From Panicum virgatum (lineage: Eukaryota > Streptophyta > Magnoliopsida > Poales > Poaceae), in contig NC_053141.1 of the NCBI RefSeq assembly GCF_016808335.1, positions 22,662,640 to 22,726,639 on the forward strand: 64,000 nt of DNA, in the 5' to 3' direction. Positions within the stretch are counted from its first letter, which is position 1. Each line of letters opens with the position of its first letter. The position numbers were made by a program, and so were the translations under genes. Positions 21,581 through 33,516 of the stretch are shown here, in pieces. The notes beneath the pieces were generated by a model that worked only from the letters and a program-made list of their open reading frames with translations, was not told the DNA's origin and did no database searches.

Positions 21581-22666
21581 TCAACGCGGCGGCTGGTACT
21601 CGAAGACACGCTCAACCTCAATCCCACGCGCGCGTAACTCCTCCTGCAGGCGTCCCACGTTCTGCTCGTTCACTAAGATGGCTGTGGACCCTGCCTGAGG
21701 TGGAACGTCGTTCTGACCGACGGAACTCTCTGCATCAGACATCTCCTGAGGCCCAACTCCTGACTCAACACCTGACACCTGAGGTGGTGGCTCAGGTGGG
21801 GCTGCGGCCTGCTGCTGCTGAAGCTGCAACTGGTGCACGTTCCCTAGTGCAACCTGAAGCGCGTCCTGTAAGTGGTCAGCTAGAGCCTCCTGGTCGTCCA
21901 CCTACTCAGTCAACTCCTCAATCTGCTGAGCCTGCTCCGCTAGCTGCTGTGTCTGCTCCGCTAGCTGCTGGGACTGCTCCTCTAGCTGCTGTGACTGCTC
22001 CAAAATCTGCTGAGCCTGCTCAACTATCCTCTGCTCCTGCTCCCAGAACTGCTGTGCCAACCCCACTACCTGCTGACTCTGCTCTGCGAGCTGCTGGCTC
22101 TGTCCTAAGATCTGCTGAGTCTGCTCCTGTGCTGTAGCGTGGGCTGTCCGGAGTCCCTGCCGGTAGAGTGTGTTCTCACTCCTAAACTGGTCGCACACAC
22201 CCAACATACCGGCGGCGTAGCGGGCGATCCTGGCCAAAGCTGGGACGTGGCCTGGAAGAGTAGAGTCCAACAGAAGAGAAAACCGCTGCCTCGAGTACTC
22301 AGAAGTCACTCTGACAGGAAAACCAACCGTCGAAGCAGAGTAACTCGCAAAAATGGGCTCCTGCTCACAAAACTGGGTAATAGCCATCGCAGCTGCACGA
22401 TCCCAGACGCTCAAAATCTCAGCACCCTCAGTGTGCACCTCCCAAGGGTCTCACTGAAAGAGACCGAGGCGTGCCGGAACTCGCAGGCGAGCCTCCCAGC
22501 CAGAGATGGCCCCCTCGGAAGACACGCGACCGTAGTACTGGGGAGGCTCGGTGTGGCCAAACTCCTGGAGCACCTCCCACAGCAACACGGGAAGGCCCTC
22601 ACGGTGAAGACAAGTGGAACGCACCCACCCGTCCTCGTCAAAGTGGAAGTCCGACAAGGCTGCCAT
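21581..22666 (-). pseudogene. Copy A ORF0, broken by two stops
   Basis: Homologous to the intact ORF0 of copy B (32431-33516) at a 10,850-bp offset. Two in-frame stops occur: CAG to TAG at 21902-21904 and TCA to TGA at 22451-22453. The Gln-rich heptad region also differs from B in a few repeat positions (around 21975-22000). The start is the ATG at 22666 in MAALSDFHFDEDG. A sister fragment is found in inverted orientation at 53554. Confidence 0.85.
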
Positions 22667-23771
22667 CTGCGAAAAACGCCGACAGCGGTAAGGAACATTC
22701 CCAAAAGAAAATACGAACTCATAACTTATAAAACGGTAAATACTTACAACACTCTGGAAAAACAAAACTCTTTTAATTTCGAACTTCCAACAAAAATTCA
22801 CAACCCAAATCACTCACTAACCCACTCTTGTAATGCAATGAATGGTATTATGCATGATCGTCCTACGTCACCCTTCCAACAAAATTTGCCGACAATAATA
22901 GGGCAATATACGTGGTCTTTCGGTGGCAACATACGCTCTCAATTATATAATCGATTTCTACACGCCTTAACTTACGAGTTCGTTTGTTAGTGTACCTGCA
23001 GAAATCACATGATATACAGATATATGCATATATCCACGACTGGACCCTTCGTGCCAGCACACACGAACGGCCCCCATGTGTCCTACGCCACATGGGTAAC
23101 GCATATGCAGTTGCCCACATATTCACACATACATCACCATCCACTATAGAGATGGCGCCCATGCGTTTAACGCTGCATGGACAGCGCTGCATACGTTACC
23201 GAAGCAACGTATTCACTTCCCGTACAAATCGCCTTACGGGACACCCAAGGGTAAACGTGCCCCAAGGTACACGGTCATAACCAATCGCATGACAGATTTA
23301 CATCTCGTAACATTGCCTTACGAGATGGCCGTGATTGCAATCACACGGTGGGAAGTCCGCGCTCCATATCAGGCGGCAGATAGCGACAGGCTCATTTGAA
23401 TGGAGCCTTATCACCTCCTCATATGCTCATCATACGGGACCCGCGCACGTATGAAAACGTGGGCTATTCTAAAGACTACCAAGAATTGCTCACCTTGCTT
23501 ACCTCAGCGTAGGTGCGTCGTTACAATATTAAGTAAGGGTTGTGCAAGAAATTCAGGTTTAACAGAAAGAAATGTGCTGGAAGTCAGTGAATATAATTAT
23601 TGCCACCAATTTATAAATAACCAAGTACTATATAGGGCTTAGTACGGATTTAATCGTAAAGCGTGACTGAAACGATTTTCCTTATACCCCAGAAATTAGT
23701 TTTTACTTTTAAAAATCTAGAAAATAGTCACATCCATACCACCCCTGGTGTATTTCGGCTCTGATACCAGC
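22667..23771 (-). other. Copy A leader between 5' LTR and ORF0, with PBS
   Basis: Noncoding leader. The primer binding site on the minus strand is TGGTATCAGAGCC (23757-23769), two bases from the LTR end at 23772. Near the ORF0 start the element-sense sequence has a donor-like GTAAGTATT and an acceptor-like TTTTCGCAG|ATGG, 81 nt apart. Short ORFs in this stretch look random. Confidence 0.6.
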
Positions 23772-26700
23772 TGTGACAGAACCGCCAAATTAAAACTCAA
23801 ATTAAGCTAAATGGCCATCATTTGAACACATCAGGCACATTTGGCTTAACGGTTTAATTTGACAGCCCTTTCAAAACCGACATTCCGATCGAAACAAACA
23901 CCAGTAGTCCCACGCGAAGGTGAGCGCAGGCAGTACAAATATGACGAATACATACAAATACGATTACAATACCGAATAGAGTATAATGAGTTCTACAAAC
24001 CTGGTTTAAGTACATAAATAATATACAAGAGCAACTTTAGTTTAAAACAAAGTCCGATGTAGCAAACTTGCCGGCTATAATACAGGAAACGCAACATCGA
24101 ATCACACACTCAGCCCACGGGTGTGTGATTCGGTAACTAGTAGGAACTAAACATCTGGTCCGGACACCTCCCAACCATCCGCGCCAAGCTGGATGAATTT
24201 AGCACAACAAGGGCAGAAGTCTATCTCATCCTGACCTGAAATAGTTTGAGCCACAACCCTGAGTATACTAATACTCCGCAAGACTTACCCGACTATGGGT
24301 ATACATAGCCCACTATCTAGACATGCACGGCTTTCTGGCTGTGGATTATTTGCAGAAAAGCGTCTAAAAATGGATCCTTACTTTTAATATTTTAGCTCAC
24401 ATATTCTATGTAGAAAGACTCTCATCTAATATTGGCCTAACTAAAACAATCATGTTGGAGCATTACAATAATGATTCAAAATAGTTCCATCATGTATTCC
24501 TAATATTTCTAATACATTTCTACGTGGCGACAAAGAGATCAAGGCCCTCATAACCGCGAGACACGGCGAATCGATCCGATTTAACCTTGCAAGGTGGACC
24601 TAACCAACACGGCACGTATTTGCCCCGTCGGACTATACATGCCAACCATTCCCCTCCCCGCCTCGAACTACAGGAACCAGCCCAACGACATATGGTCAGC
24701 CGAGCTCAACGTGAGACCACCAAAAGTAAACATGTGCAACCCAATTCTCCGCGACTACTCAACTCGCCCCAGGAGTTGGGTGCGGGTTCCTGTACTTTCG
24801 AAGCAAGGCAGTACTCGGCTTACCGGTTTCGACTACCTCCTACTCCCGGTATGCGGTTAGTACAGTTCAATCCCCGATCAGCACTGCCACAACGACCGGT
24901 CCTTGATCGACACAGGCGGGGCTAAGACAACCAGGAACCCTGTCCTGCTGCCATACCTAAACATCATCACTTCCCGCCCGGTCTCACAATTCCATTTCAC
25001 TTTCAATAACTCAGATACTGTAACATAACTATACATATAACTTATATCTCGCGAGTAACTGGAAATTACTCGTCTTCTAACATCCTATATCTCGCGAGTG
25101 ACAAGCAGTCACTCGACTTCTATCGATACTTATTAAGCATAGCATTTCTATCGCCCTATACATACTAGTACAACTCAAGGAAACTACGGATCATGCAACT
25201 AGGTTTCAAATCAACTCCTAAAACGTAATGCATAAGTACTAGCAACATATATGGATGTCATAATTTTTAAAATACTAGGACATGCACCGGGGCTTGCCTG
25301 CGGGCTGCTGCTCAGAGCTAGTGTCCACTGGGCCTTGGGCCGGGTCGTCACGAAACGCCTGCGGGGCTGGCTCCGTCTGCTCCTGCGGCTCCGCGATTAC
25401 CTCGTATACGACTTCCTCGGTCGCGGATTCTATATGCATGCATATGAGACAATGAGTAAAAGCAATCATGAATTTGCCATTAGAAGATAAACATTAAACA
25501 AATTACAATTTACATAAAAGGATGCAAATATGGTGCTAATTAACTTTAATCCTAATGCTAGAAACAATTAGAGGCCAAATTATTAATTAGAGAATGATTT
25601 ACTATAAAATAAAATACGACTAGCAAAGACATTATTAATTGCCTCTTATAATTTGTATAAAAATCTACATGTAAAATAAATATTATTATACCTATACAAA
25701 TAATTAAGTTTGGTTACATATTATATTCATATACTAAACTAGGTCCTATTAGTATGAAAATTTTATGGTGGATCACTAATGTTTAAAGTAAGCTACTGCA
25801 AAAATTTCATAATTTTTCGATTAACAAATCTATAGAAATTAATTAAGCAAGACTAAACACAATCTAAATTATTGCAGGGGTAAAAAGGTCATTTTGCCAC
25901 TGTGGATATTTTTCCTCCATAGATCTTACTCTAACAAACCCAACAAAATTTATTTCATATTTTTCGCATTTTTCCTTGAATTTATATGGAATTTACAAGC
26001 TATAGCGGAAAATAAACACAAAATAAAAGAAAAATCTCCCCTTAACTCCCCCACTGACCAGTGGGCCCCACTGATCAGTGGGACAAAACAGAGGAGGGGC
26101 GGCTAAGCCAGGCGCGCCAGGGCGCACACGGCTCGCCGGCGCGGGGGGGGGGGGGCGGCGAGGCCCGCGGCGGCGGAGGCCGGCGGCGGCCTGCGCGGTA
26201 GCGCAGCAGCAGCTGCGCGGTGGGGCCCGCGCGCAGCCCCAGGCGGCAGGGCGGCCGGCTCGGCTATCCCTAGCGGCGGCGGCGCTACGCAGAGGAGGCG
26301 GCGGCGCGGCTCGGGCTGGCGGCGGCGGGGCCAAGCGGCGGCGGTGTGGCGTTGGGTGAGCGTCAGCGAGCTCGGGCAGCCCTGGTGCGCGCGCAAGAGT
26401 GGCGCGGGGTGGTGCAGAGGCGGCTCGCGACGGCGGCGGCGCCAGAACAGGGGAGCGGCGGCGGCACAGCCGCGTTCTGGCGGCGGTGGGGCCAGGCGGC
26501 GGCGAGGCGAGGCGGTGTAAGCATCAATGGGGTAGGGCGGCCCTGGTGCGCGCGTTAGGGTGGCGGGGGGCGTCGCGAGCAGGGCGCGCGGCGTACAGCG
26601 GCGGCGGGCGGGTCGGCCGGCGGCGGCATGGCCGCGTTTCGGCGTCGGTGATGCAAAAATTGAAGGGGAAAGAGGCGCACGAGTAGGAGCACCTCACCTA

Positions 26701-27240
26701 GGTTCAATTTGAGCTACTGGACGAAGAAAACCACGGCCGGAGGTGGGTTGTCGGCGTTGAGGTGGATCTCGGGCTCACTGGTGACCGACGGCCGCGAAAC
26801 CAAGGATTCCCGGTGCTCTGGTCGAGGGGGCTCGCGAAGGAGAGGTCGAGGAGGAGGCTAGGAAGGTATACGAGCTTCGGTTCAAGTGGATTTGGGATTC
26901 TTGGAGGGAAACTCGCGATTCGGGCTGGCGAGCGCGAGGAGCTTCATGCGTCGTCCATGGCGAAACTGAGGAAGGAGAAGGTGAGGAGAGCGAGGCGCAG
27001 GAGGGAGCGAGGCAGGTGGCGAGCTCAGGAGATGAGCGTGGTCGACTTGGCGTCGCTCGACGGCCGGAAAACCGGGATCGGCCTCCACGACGGCAACGAC
27101 ACAGCGACGGGAGGCTTCGGGAGGCGTCGGCGCCATTACTGCGACGTGCAGCACAGGAAGATGGGAGGTGGGTGTATGACAGGTGGGGTCCACGTGTAAG
27201 GAAATTTCTTAATTTGAATCCAAATTTTTGGATTGTTACA
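23772..27240 (-). mobile_element. LTR1, complete family II LTR (3,469 bp), shared by copies A and B
   Basis: On the plus strand it starts TGTGACAGAACC and ends GGATTGTTACA, so in element sense it is TGTAACAATCC...TCTGTCACA. It is the 5' LTR of copy A (PBS at 23757-23769) and at the same time the 3' LTR of copy B (polypurine tract at 27241-27257). In element sense it has a very GC-rich CCG-repeat block (26080-26680), an AT-rich block (25490-26000) and a short acidic ORF (25275-25469). A run of 13 G lies at about 26143-26155. Long ORFs in the GC block lack codon logic and are not genes. Confidence 0.92.
25298..25429 (-). other. Candidate LTR-internal exon in LTR1 (repeated in LTR2-LTR5)
   Basis: In element sense it begins after CATATAG|AATCC and ends CCGCAG|GCAAGC, a GC-type donor-like site. 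It encodes an acidic Glu/Gln/Pro-rich segment with VVYEVIAEPQEQ. An upstream donor-like CTAG|GTGAGG lies at 26696-26700. The same layout recurs in LTR families I and III. Splicing is inferred, not shown. Confidence 0.35.
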
Positions 27241-27257
27241 ATCCTTCCCCCTAAAAG
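27241..27257 (-). promoter_or_regulatory. Polypurine tract of copy B
   Basis: In element sense CTTTTAGGGGGAAGGAT directly precedes the 3' LTR start TGTAACAATCC. The same tract precedes LTR4 (45012-45028) and LTR5 (52325-52341). Confidence 0.8.
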
Positions 27258-27387
27258 AAATCTCGTCCCGAGATTTAGGAGAAAAGTGCCGAATTGAAAG
27301 GAAGTCGTAAAATCATATACCTTGGTATAATTGGAGCAACTCAGGACATTTGGATTGAACAAATTCCTCCGTTTCCCAGGTAGCTTC

Positions 27388-30300
27388 TCACTCTGAGTGA
27401 TTACTCCATTGTACCTTATAGAAATTGCTGGTTTGATTTCGAGTGACCCGAGTCTTGTGATCAACAATTTTCACTGGATGCTCTGGATAGACAAGATCGG
27501 GCTCCACTTGTAACTTTTCTATGTCCATTATTTTGTCTGGAACACGGAGGCATTTCCTTAGCTGGGAAACATGGAATATATTATGAACTGCGGATAATTG
27601 GGCAGGAAGTTCCAAGCGATATGCTACTGGCCCACATTGTTCGATGATAGGAAAAGGCCCAACAAAGCGAGGGGCGAGCTTTCCCTTCACACCGAACCGT
27701 TGGACTCCTCTCATTGGAGATACTCGTAAATAGACATGATCCCCCACTTGGAATGAGATTGATTGACGTTTCTTGTCCGCATAGCTTTTCTGCCGGGATT
27801 GGGCTATCTTTAAGTTCTCCTGTATAACCCGGACTTGTTCTTCCGCCTCACTGACCATATCAGGGCCGAATACATTTCTTTCACCGGCTTCTGACCAATT
27901 CAATGGAGTTCTACACCTTCGCCCATATAACGCCTCAAAAGGAGCCATCCTGATGCTCTCTTGATAGCTATTATTATAAGCGAACTCAGCTAAGGGTAGA
28001 GATTCATCCCACTTCTGACTGTAGGTGAGTGCACATGCTCTAAGCATATCCTCCAGAATCTGGTTAATTCTCTCTGTCTGACCATCTGTCTGAGGATGAT
28101 AGGCCGAACTACGGATCAGTTGAGTGCCCAGAGCGGCGTGAAAGTGCTCCCAGAACCGGGCAATGAACTGAGTGCCCCGGTCCGAAATAATTGTCTTTGG
28201 AATCCCATGAAGACTCACAATACGGTCCATATACAGCTGAGCGTATTGCTTCGCTGTATGTGTGGTCTTTACCGGTAGAAAATGGGCCGACTTGGTGAGG
28301 CGATCCACAATAACCCATATCGAGTCATACCCCTTGGAAGTTTTGGGTAAGCCGACTATGAAATCCATACTGATGTCCTCCCATTTCCAAGATGGAATAC
28401 TCAAAGGCTGAAGAGGACCTGCTGCTTTCAAATGGCTCGCTTTGACCCTTCTACAGGTGTCACATTCAGACACATATTTAGCAATCTCCCGCTTCATTCT
28501 GGTCCACCAAAATCGTTGCTTCAAATCTTGATATATTTTATTGCTGCCCGGGTGGATAGAATACCTAGAGAGATGAGCTTCATCAAAGATTTGTTTTCGG
28601 AGCTCTAAATCTTTAGGTACCACCAAACGATCCTTGAACCATAGAATTCCAGCCTCATCTAAATGAAAACAATTCACCCCCGGGTCATTTTCTGCAAGTC
28701 TTTGGCGAATCTTTTCCATCCCGACATTATGTTTTTGAGCAGAAATAATCCGATCTCGAAGAGTTGGTGAAATGACTAAATTATCAAGACTGCCTTGCGT
28801 GATGATCCCCAAGTTTAACTTTTCCAGTTCATAACAAAGGGTCTCATTGAAAGGCACAATAGACAGGCAGTTGCACTGAGCCTTGCGGCTTAAAGCATCT
28901 GCAACCACATTGGCCTTACCCGGGTGATAATGAATCTCCAAATCATAATCCTTAATCAATTCCAACCATCGCCTTTGGCGTAGATTTAGCTCATTCTGGG
29001 TGAAAATATACTTGAGACTTTTATGGTCCGTATATATATGAACAGGATTTCCCAAAAGATAATGACGCCAGATCTTCAAAGCATGAACCACTGCTGCTAG
29101 TTCTAAATCATGAGTGGCATAATTTTCCTCATGTCGCCGGAGTGCTCGGGAAGCATAAGCAATTACTCGACGGTCTTGCATGAGGACACAACCTAAACCC
29201 GTACCTGATGCATCACAATATACATCAAAGGGTCGAGTAATATCTGGTTGGGCTAAAACAGGGGCAGATGTCAAAAGTTTCCTCAGGGTCAGGAAAGCCT
29301 GATCACATTTATCATTCCAATTAAATTTTACCCCTTTCTTGAGCAACTCAGTCATGGGCTTAGCAATTTTTGAAAAATCCGGAACAAACCGCCGGTAATA
29401 TCCTGCTAGCCCAAGAAAACTCCGAATTTCCGGAACAGATGTAGGTGCTTCCCAATTCAAAACATCTTGGATTTTACTAGGGTCAACAGAAATTCCATCT
29501 TCTGATATAACATGACCCAGGAATGGAACCTTCTTCAGCCAGAACTCACACTTAGTGAATTTGGCATACAACTCGTGTTCCCGAAGACGCTGGAGAACAA
29601 TGCGAAGATGCTCAGCATGCTCTTCTTCATTTTTAGAATATATAAGAATGTCGTCGATGAAAACCACGACAAACTTATCCAATTCGGGCATAAACACCGA
29701 GTTCATGAGATACATGAAATGAGCCGGGGCATTCGTCAATCCAAATGACATAACGAGGTATTCATAAAGCCCATATCGTGTGGAGAAAGCCGTTTTTGGA
29801 ATATCTTCGAGCCTAATTTTTATTTGATGATAGCCCGATCGAAGATCAATTTTGGAGAATACCTTGGCCCCGACTAACTGATCAAACAAAATATCAATTC
29901 GGGGGAGTGGATATTTGTTTTTGATAGTGACAGCATTCAAAGGCCGATAGTCCACACACAACCTGAGGCTTTGATCTTTCTTTTTAACAAAGAGCGCTGG
30001 ACAGCCCCAAGGTGAAGTGCTAGGACGGATATAACCCTTATCAAGCAACTCCTGTAATTGCTTCTTTAGTTCTGCTAACTCATTGGGTGGCATACGATAA
30101 GGTCTTCTGGAAATTGGTGCCGTCCCCGGTTGCAATTCAATGGCAAACTCGATCTTACGGTCAGGTGGCATGCCTGGTAAGTCATCCGGAAAAACATCCG
30201 GATATTCACACACCACTAGTATTTCAGCCAGACTTTTGGCCTTAACCTGATTCACTGTGGATGTCGAAGGTATATGGTCCACCAGATTCAAAGTCATAGA

Positions 30301-31827
30301 ACCATGGATGGAAGAGTTAATATGCACAGATCGTGAGGTAGTGTCTAGAAGAACTCCTCGACCATCCATCCAGTTCATGCCCAATATAATATCTACACTA
30401 TGAGTTGGTAGAATTATAAGGGCCGTAGGAAAAACTTTCTCTTGCAACTGTAGGGGTACTTGCTTAACAAATTGATTGGTGATTAATCTTCCCCCAGGTG
30501 AGTGAATATGGTACGGCTTGGACATGCTCTCTATTTTTAGTCCCAGTCTAATGACACACTCCTTGCTAATAAACGTGTGAGATGCACCCGAATCAAATAA
30601 TACGGTAACAGGTTGATTATGAACTGAAAACATACCCGCCATCACTTGAGCTCCCTCAGGAACATTCTCTAGCGTGGTATAATGCACGCGTCCTGGCTTG
30701 AAATGAGCCACTTTCGGCTTCTGATTGTGCTGATTAGAACCCTGAACTTGTTTAGGTGGCATAGGGCATTCGCGTGCAAAATGACCAACTTGACCACAGT
30801 TGAAGCAGGGAGGAAGATTAGGGCGTACACCCTGCGGCTGCACCCACGTCTTCTGCACATTTTGCTGAGGCACCGGAGATCTGGTTACCCCTTGAGGTTG
30901 TGGGTACTGCTGTGGTCTATATCCCGACTGGTACTGTGTTGGCCTATAATTTGTCTGCTGTTGCGGAGGCCGATATGTGGTCTGATACTGCACTGGTCGG
31001 TACACTGGCCGATGCTGATAAGGCGCACGAGGGGGTCCGGCCTGAATCAGACGAAACCTCTGATTAGCTTGACTAGAAGACCCACCCATTGGTGCCTTCC
31101 TCTTTTTCTCTGCCTGGTGAGCTATACGGGCGTCCTCTTGAGTGATAGCCCCATTGACCAGCTCACTAAAGGTGTTGAATTTGAACATAATCAAGCGTTC
31201 CTGGAGCTTGCTGCTAAGCCCCTGCCTGAAGCACGCTTGTTTCTTTTCATCTGTTTCCACATGATACCCAGCATATTGAGACAAAGTGTTAAAAGCTTGA
31301 GCATATTGTGTCACAGTATTATTGCCCTGTTTCAGAGCCAAAAACTCATTGAGCTTCCTGCGAATCACCCCTGCAGGGATATGATGTGCCCTGAAAGCTT
31401 CCTTGAACTCATCCCAAGAAAACCGAGTGCCAGCAGGGAACATAGCTACGTGATTATCCCACCACGTACGTGCAGGACCTCTGAGTTGCTGAGCTGCAAA
31501 TGATGCCTTGTCATTGTCATCATACCGATATAGAGTGAACTTGGACTCAATGGTCCGGAGCCAACTGTCAGCTTCCAGTGGCTCATCCGCCTTATGGAAA
31601 AGCGGTGGCTGAGTACCCAAGAACTCCTGATACCCAGGGACAGGCGGCTGGTGATGATTATGATTTCCATGCCGCGGTGCAGCACCCTGATGAACGAGCT
31701 GACGGAGCAGTTCCGTCTGTTCATCGCGCCCAGTCAACATGGCCGCGATTGCCTCAACCAAATTGGGAGGCGGTGGCAGCGCATTAGCACCATTGGGCGC
31801 AGAGGAGTCATTATCGGTGTTCGGCAT
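27388..31827 (-). CDS. Copy B gag-pol polyprotein (chromovirus), late premature stop
   Basis: One long frame of 1,484 codons from the ATG at 31842; the ATG at 31827 (MPNTDNDSS) is an equally likely start. Residues counted from 31842: capsid-like gag 70-245; zinc knuckle [14 protein letters not shown] 346-359; protease LFDSGAS with Asp417; RT with SKIDLRSG (Asp666) and FIDD 728-731; RNase H Asp877, Glu914, Asp939, Asp982; integrase zinc site H1090, H1097, C1127, C1130 and catalytic D1160, D1221, E1257 (35 residues between the last two); GPF motif near 1395; chromodomain from about 1456. A CGA to TGA change at 27388-27390 removes the last 25 residues, present in copy C, that complete the chromodomain. 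The lineage fits Tekay/Del chromoviruses, which use the chromodomain for targeting to heterochromatin. All catalytic residues are intact. Confidence 0.93.
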   Translation of the reverse strand: MPNTDNDSSAPNGANALPPPPNLVEAIAAMLTGRDEQTELLRQLVHQGAAPRHGNHNHHQPPVPGYQEFLGTQPPLFHKADEPLEADSWLRTIESKFTLYRYDDNDKASFAAQQLRGPARTWWDNHVAMFPAGTRFSWDEFKEAFRAHHIPAGVIRRKLNEFLALKQGNNTVTQYAQAFNTLSQYAGYHVETDEKKQACFRQGLSSKLQERLIMFKFNTFSELVNGAITQEDARIAHQAEKKRKAPMGGSSSQANQRFRLIQAGPPRAPYQHRPVYRPVQYQTTYRPPQQQTNYRPTQYQSGYRPQQYPQPQGVTRSPVPQQNVQKTWVQPQGVRPNLPPCFNCGQVGHFARECPMPPKQVQGSNQHNQKPKVAHFKPGRVHYTTLENVPEGAQVMAGMFSVHNQPVTVLFDSGASHTFISKECVIRLGLKIESMSKPYHIHSPGGRLITNQFVKQVPLQLQEKVFPTALIILPTHSVDIILGMNWMDGRGVLLDTTSRSVHINSSIHGSMTLNLVDHIPSTSTVNQVKAKSLAEILVVCEYPDVFPDDLPGMPPDRKIEFAIELQPGTAPISRRPYRMPPNELAELKKQLQELLDKGYIRPSTSPWGCPALFVKKKDQSLRLCVDYRPLNAVTIKNKYPLPRIDILFDQLVGAKVFSKIDLRSGYHQIKIRLEDIPKTAFSTRYGLYEYLVMSFGLTNAPAHFMYLMNSVFMPELDKFVVVFIDDILIYSKNEEEHAEHLRIVLQRLREHELYAKFTKCEFWLKKVPFLGHVISEDGISVDPSKIQDVLNWEAPTSVPEIRSFLGLAGYYRRFVPDFSKIAKPMTELLKKGVKFNWNDKCDQAFLTLRKLLTSAPVLAQPDITRPFDVYCDASGTGLGCVLMQDRRVIAYASRALRRHEENYATHDLELAAVVHALKIWRHYLLGNPVHIYTDHKSLKYIFTQNELNLRQRRWLELIKDYDLEIHYHPGKANVVADALSRKAQCNCLSIVPFNETLCYELEKLNLGIITQGSLDNLVISPTLRDRIISAQKHNVGMEKIRQRLAENDPGVNCFHLDEAGILWFKDRLVVPKDLELRKQIFDEAHLSRYSIHPGSNKIYQDLKQRFWWTRMKREIAKYVSECDTCRRVKASHLKAAGPLQPLSIPSWKWEDISMDFIVGLPKTSKGYDSIWVIVDRLTKSAHFLPVKTTHTAKQYAQLYMDRIVSLHGIPKTIISDRGTQFIARFWEHFHAALGTQLIRSSAYHPQTDGQTERINQILEDMLRACALTYSQKWDESLPLAEFAYNNSYQESIRMAPFEALYGRRCRTPLNWSEAGERNVFGPDMVSEAEEQVRVIQENLKIAQSRQKSYADKKRQSISFQVGDHVYLRVSPMRGVQRFGVKGKLAPRFVGPFPIIEQCGPVAYRLELPAQLSAVHNIFHVSQLRKCLRVPDKIMDIEKLQVEPDLVYPEHPVKIVDHKTRVTRNQTSNFYKVQWSNHSE

Positions 31828-32430
31828 TCTGCAATTAATCATGAATTGATTAGTCCCAATACCTTGATTAAATTAAATAATCATGATAGCAACCAATATT
31901 CAATTCATGAAAAATGCTGAATTTAGAACACCGATTAAATAACTCAACAATTGTATCACCACTTTTATGCCCCAAAATGGGAATAAGAATAACTGGATCA
32001 TGCATGAGGGAGGTAAAACCATTTTTGCATCAACTAGTGAATACAAAATAGGCCCCAACAAAATCTCAATATCACAAATCCTCGTGGTATAATTTTGACA
32101 GTATCTCCCAAGCTATACGTCCAAAAATTCATAACTTTTGCAAGTGAGTGGTTATCGAAATACTCTACAACTTTTGTATAACGCGCGTTTACCGCATGGA
32201 CTGTCTTCACGAATTTTTACGTACTAAACTTCGGAATTACCATAAGTCGAACGCTAAGATGATATTTTACAATGGGATTACACACCTACAAACTCAGTCC
32301 AAACATATACAAACCACCGTCCTATCTTACATCAGAGTTATTCTATCATACTACAAGATCTAGTTGTCTCTCATACATTTATCAAACTACAATACTATGT
32401 TAGCCCTTCCTACATCCGAAGTCTAGCTAC
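31828..32430 (-). other. Copy B spacer between ORF0 and gag
   Basis: AT-rich, no credible gene. The element-sense sequence TTAATTGCAG directly before the gag start resembles a 3' splice site. Nothing else was recognised. Confidence 0.5.
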
Positions 32431-33516
32431 TCAACGCGGCGGCTGGTACTCGAAGACACGCTCAACCTCAATCCCACGCGCGCGTAACTCCTCCTGCAGG
32501 CGTCCCACGTTCTGCTCGTTCACTAAGATGGCTGTGGACCCTGCCTGAGGTGGAACGTCGTTCTGACCGACGGAACTCTCTGCATCAGACATCTCCTGAG
32601 GCCCAACTCCTGACTCAACACCTGACACCTGAGGTGGTGGCTCAGGTGGGGCTGCGGCCTGCTGCTGCTGAAGCTGCAACTGGTGCACGTTCCCTAGTGC
32701 AACCTGAAGCGCGTCCTGTAAGTGGTCAGCTAGAGCCTCCTGGTCGTCCACCTGCTCAGTCAACTCCTCAATCTGCTGAGCCTGCTCCGCTAGCTGCTGT
32801 GTCTGCTCCGCTAGCTGCTGGGACTGCTCCGCTAGCTGCTGGGACTGCTCCAAAATCTGCTGAGCCTGCTCAACTATCCTCTGCTCCTGCTCCCAGAACT
32901 GCTGTGCCAACCCCACTACCTGCTGACTCTGCTCTGCGAGCTGCTGGCTCTGTCCTAAGATCTGCTGAGTCTGCTCCTGTGCTGTAGCGTGGGCTGTCCG
33001 GAGTCCCTGCCGGTAGAGTGTGTTCTCACTCCTAAACTGGTCGCACACACCCAACATACCGGCGGCGTAGCGGGCGATCCTGGCCAAAGCTGGGACGTGG
33101 CCTGGAAGAGTAGAGTCCAACAGAAGAGAAAACCGCTGCCTCGAGTACTCAGAAGTCACTCTGACAGGAAAACCAACCGTCGAAGCAGAGTAACTCGCAA
33201 AAATGGGCTCCTGCTCACAAAACTGGGTAATAGCCATCGCAGCTGCACGATCCCAGACGCTCAAAATCTCAGCACCCTCAGTGTGCACCTCCCAAGGGTC
33301 TGACTGAAAGAGACCGAGGCGTGCCGGAACTCGCAGGCGAGCCTCCCAGCCAGAGATGGCCCCCTCGGAAGACACGCGACCGTAGTACTGGGGAGGCTCG
33401 GTGTGGCCAAACTCCTGGAGCACCTCCCACAGCAACACGGGAAGGCCCTCACGGTGAAGACAAGTGGAACGCACCCACCCGTCCTCGTCAAAGTGGAAGT
33501 CCGACAAGGCTGCCAT
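32431..33516 (-). CDS. Copy B ORF0, coiled-coil protein upstream of gag (361 aa)
   Basis: Open from the ATG at 33516 (MAALSDFHFDEDG) to the stop at 32431. The frame stays open upstream to 33663 but without an ATG, so the ATG at 33516 is taken as start. Residues 1-160 look globular (GWVRSTCL, WEVLQEFGHTEPPQYYG). Residues 176-285 are Gln/Glu-rich with near-perfect heptads of the type QQLAEQS, a strong coiled coil. A Pro/Ser-rich acidic stretch (286-330) and a short C-terminal helix (RLQEELRARGIEVERV) follow. Extra ORFs upstream of gag are known from grass Tekay-type elements (RIRE3 and RIRE8 in rice, from memory); their function is not known. No transmembrane segment, enzyme motif or zinc finger is seen. 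Confidence 0.8.
   Translation of the reverse strand: MAALSDFHFDEDGWVRSTCLHREGLPVLLWEVLQEFGHTEPPQYYGRVSSEGAISGWEARLRVPARLGLFQSDPWEVHTEGAEILSVWDRAAAMAITQFCEQEPIFASYSASTVGFPVRVTSEYSRQRFSLLLDSTLPGHVPALARIARYAAGMLGVCDQFRSENTLYRQGLRTAHATAQEQTQQILGQSQQLAEQSQQVVGLAQQFWEQEQRIVEQAQQILEQSQQLAEQSQQLAEQTQQLAEQAQQIEELTEQVDDQEALADHLQDALQVALGNVHQLQLQQQQAAAPPEPPPQVSGVESGVGPQEMSDAESSVGQNDVPPQAGSTAILVNEQNVGRLQEELRARGIEVERVFEYQPPR

Noticed and set aside
22139..22990. Plus-strand ORFs across ORF0 and the leader (also 32550-33840)
   Set aside because: Shadows of ORF0 on the opposite strand; Pro/Ala/Gln bias follows from the heptad codons.
23757..23769. tRNA-like sequence at the PBS sites (also 15239, 16545, 34607, 61544)
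   Set aside because: Only the short 3' complement of initiator Met tRNA is present, as expected for priming; no cloverleaf follows.
26775..27467. 230-residue minus-strand ORF spanning LTR1 and the pol end (and its repeats at 37625, 41084, 44546, 51858)
   Set aside because: It crosses the LTR boundary and lies in GC-rich LTR sequence where all frames stay open; Ser/Arg/Pro bias is compositional.
30682..31503. 273-residue plus-strand ORF (repeated at 19832 and 48453)
   Set aside because: It is the antisense shadow of the gag-protease coding sequence, with no recognisable domain.
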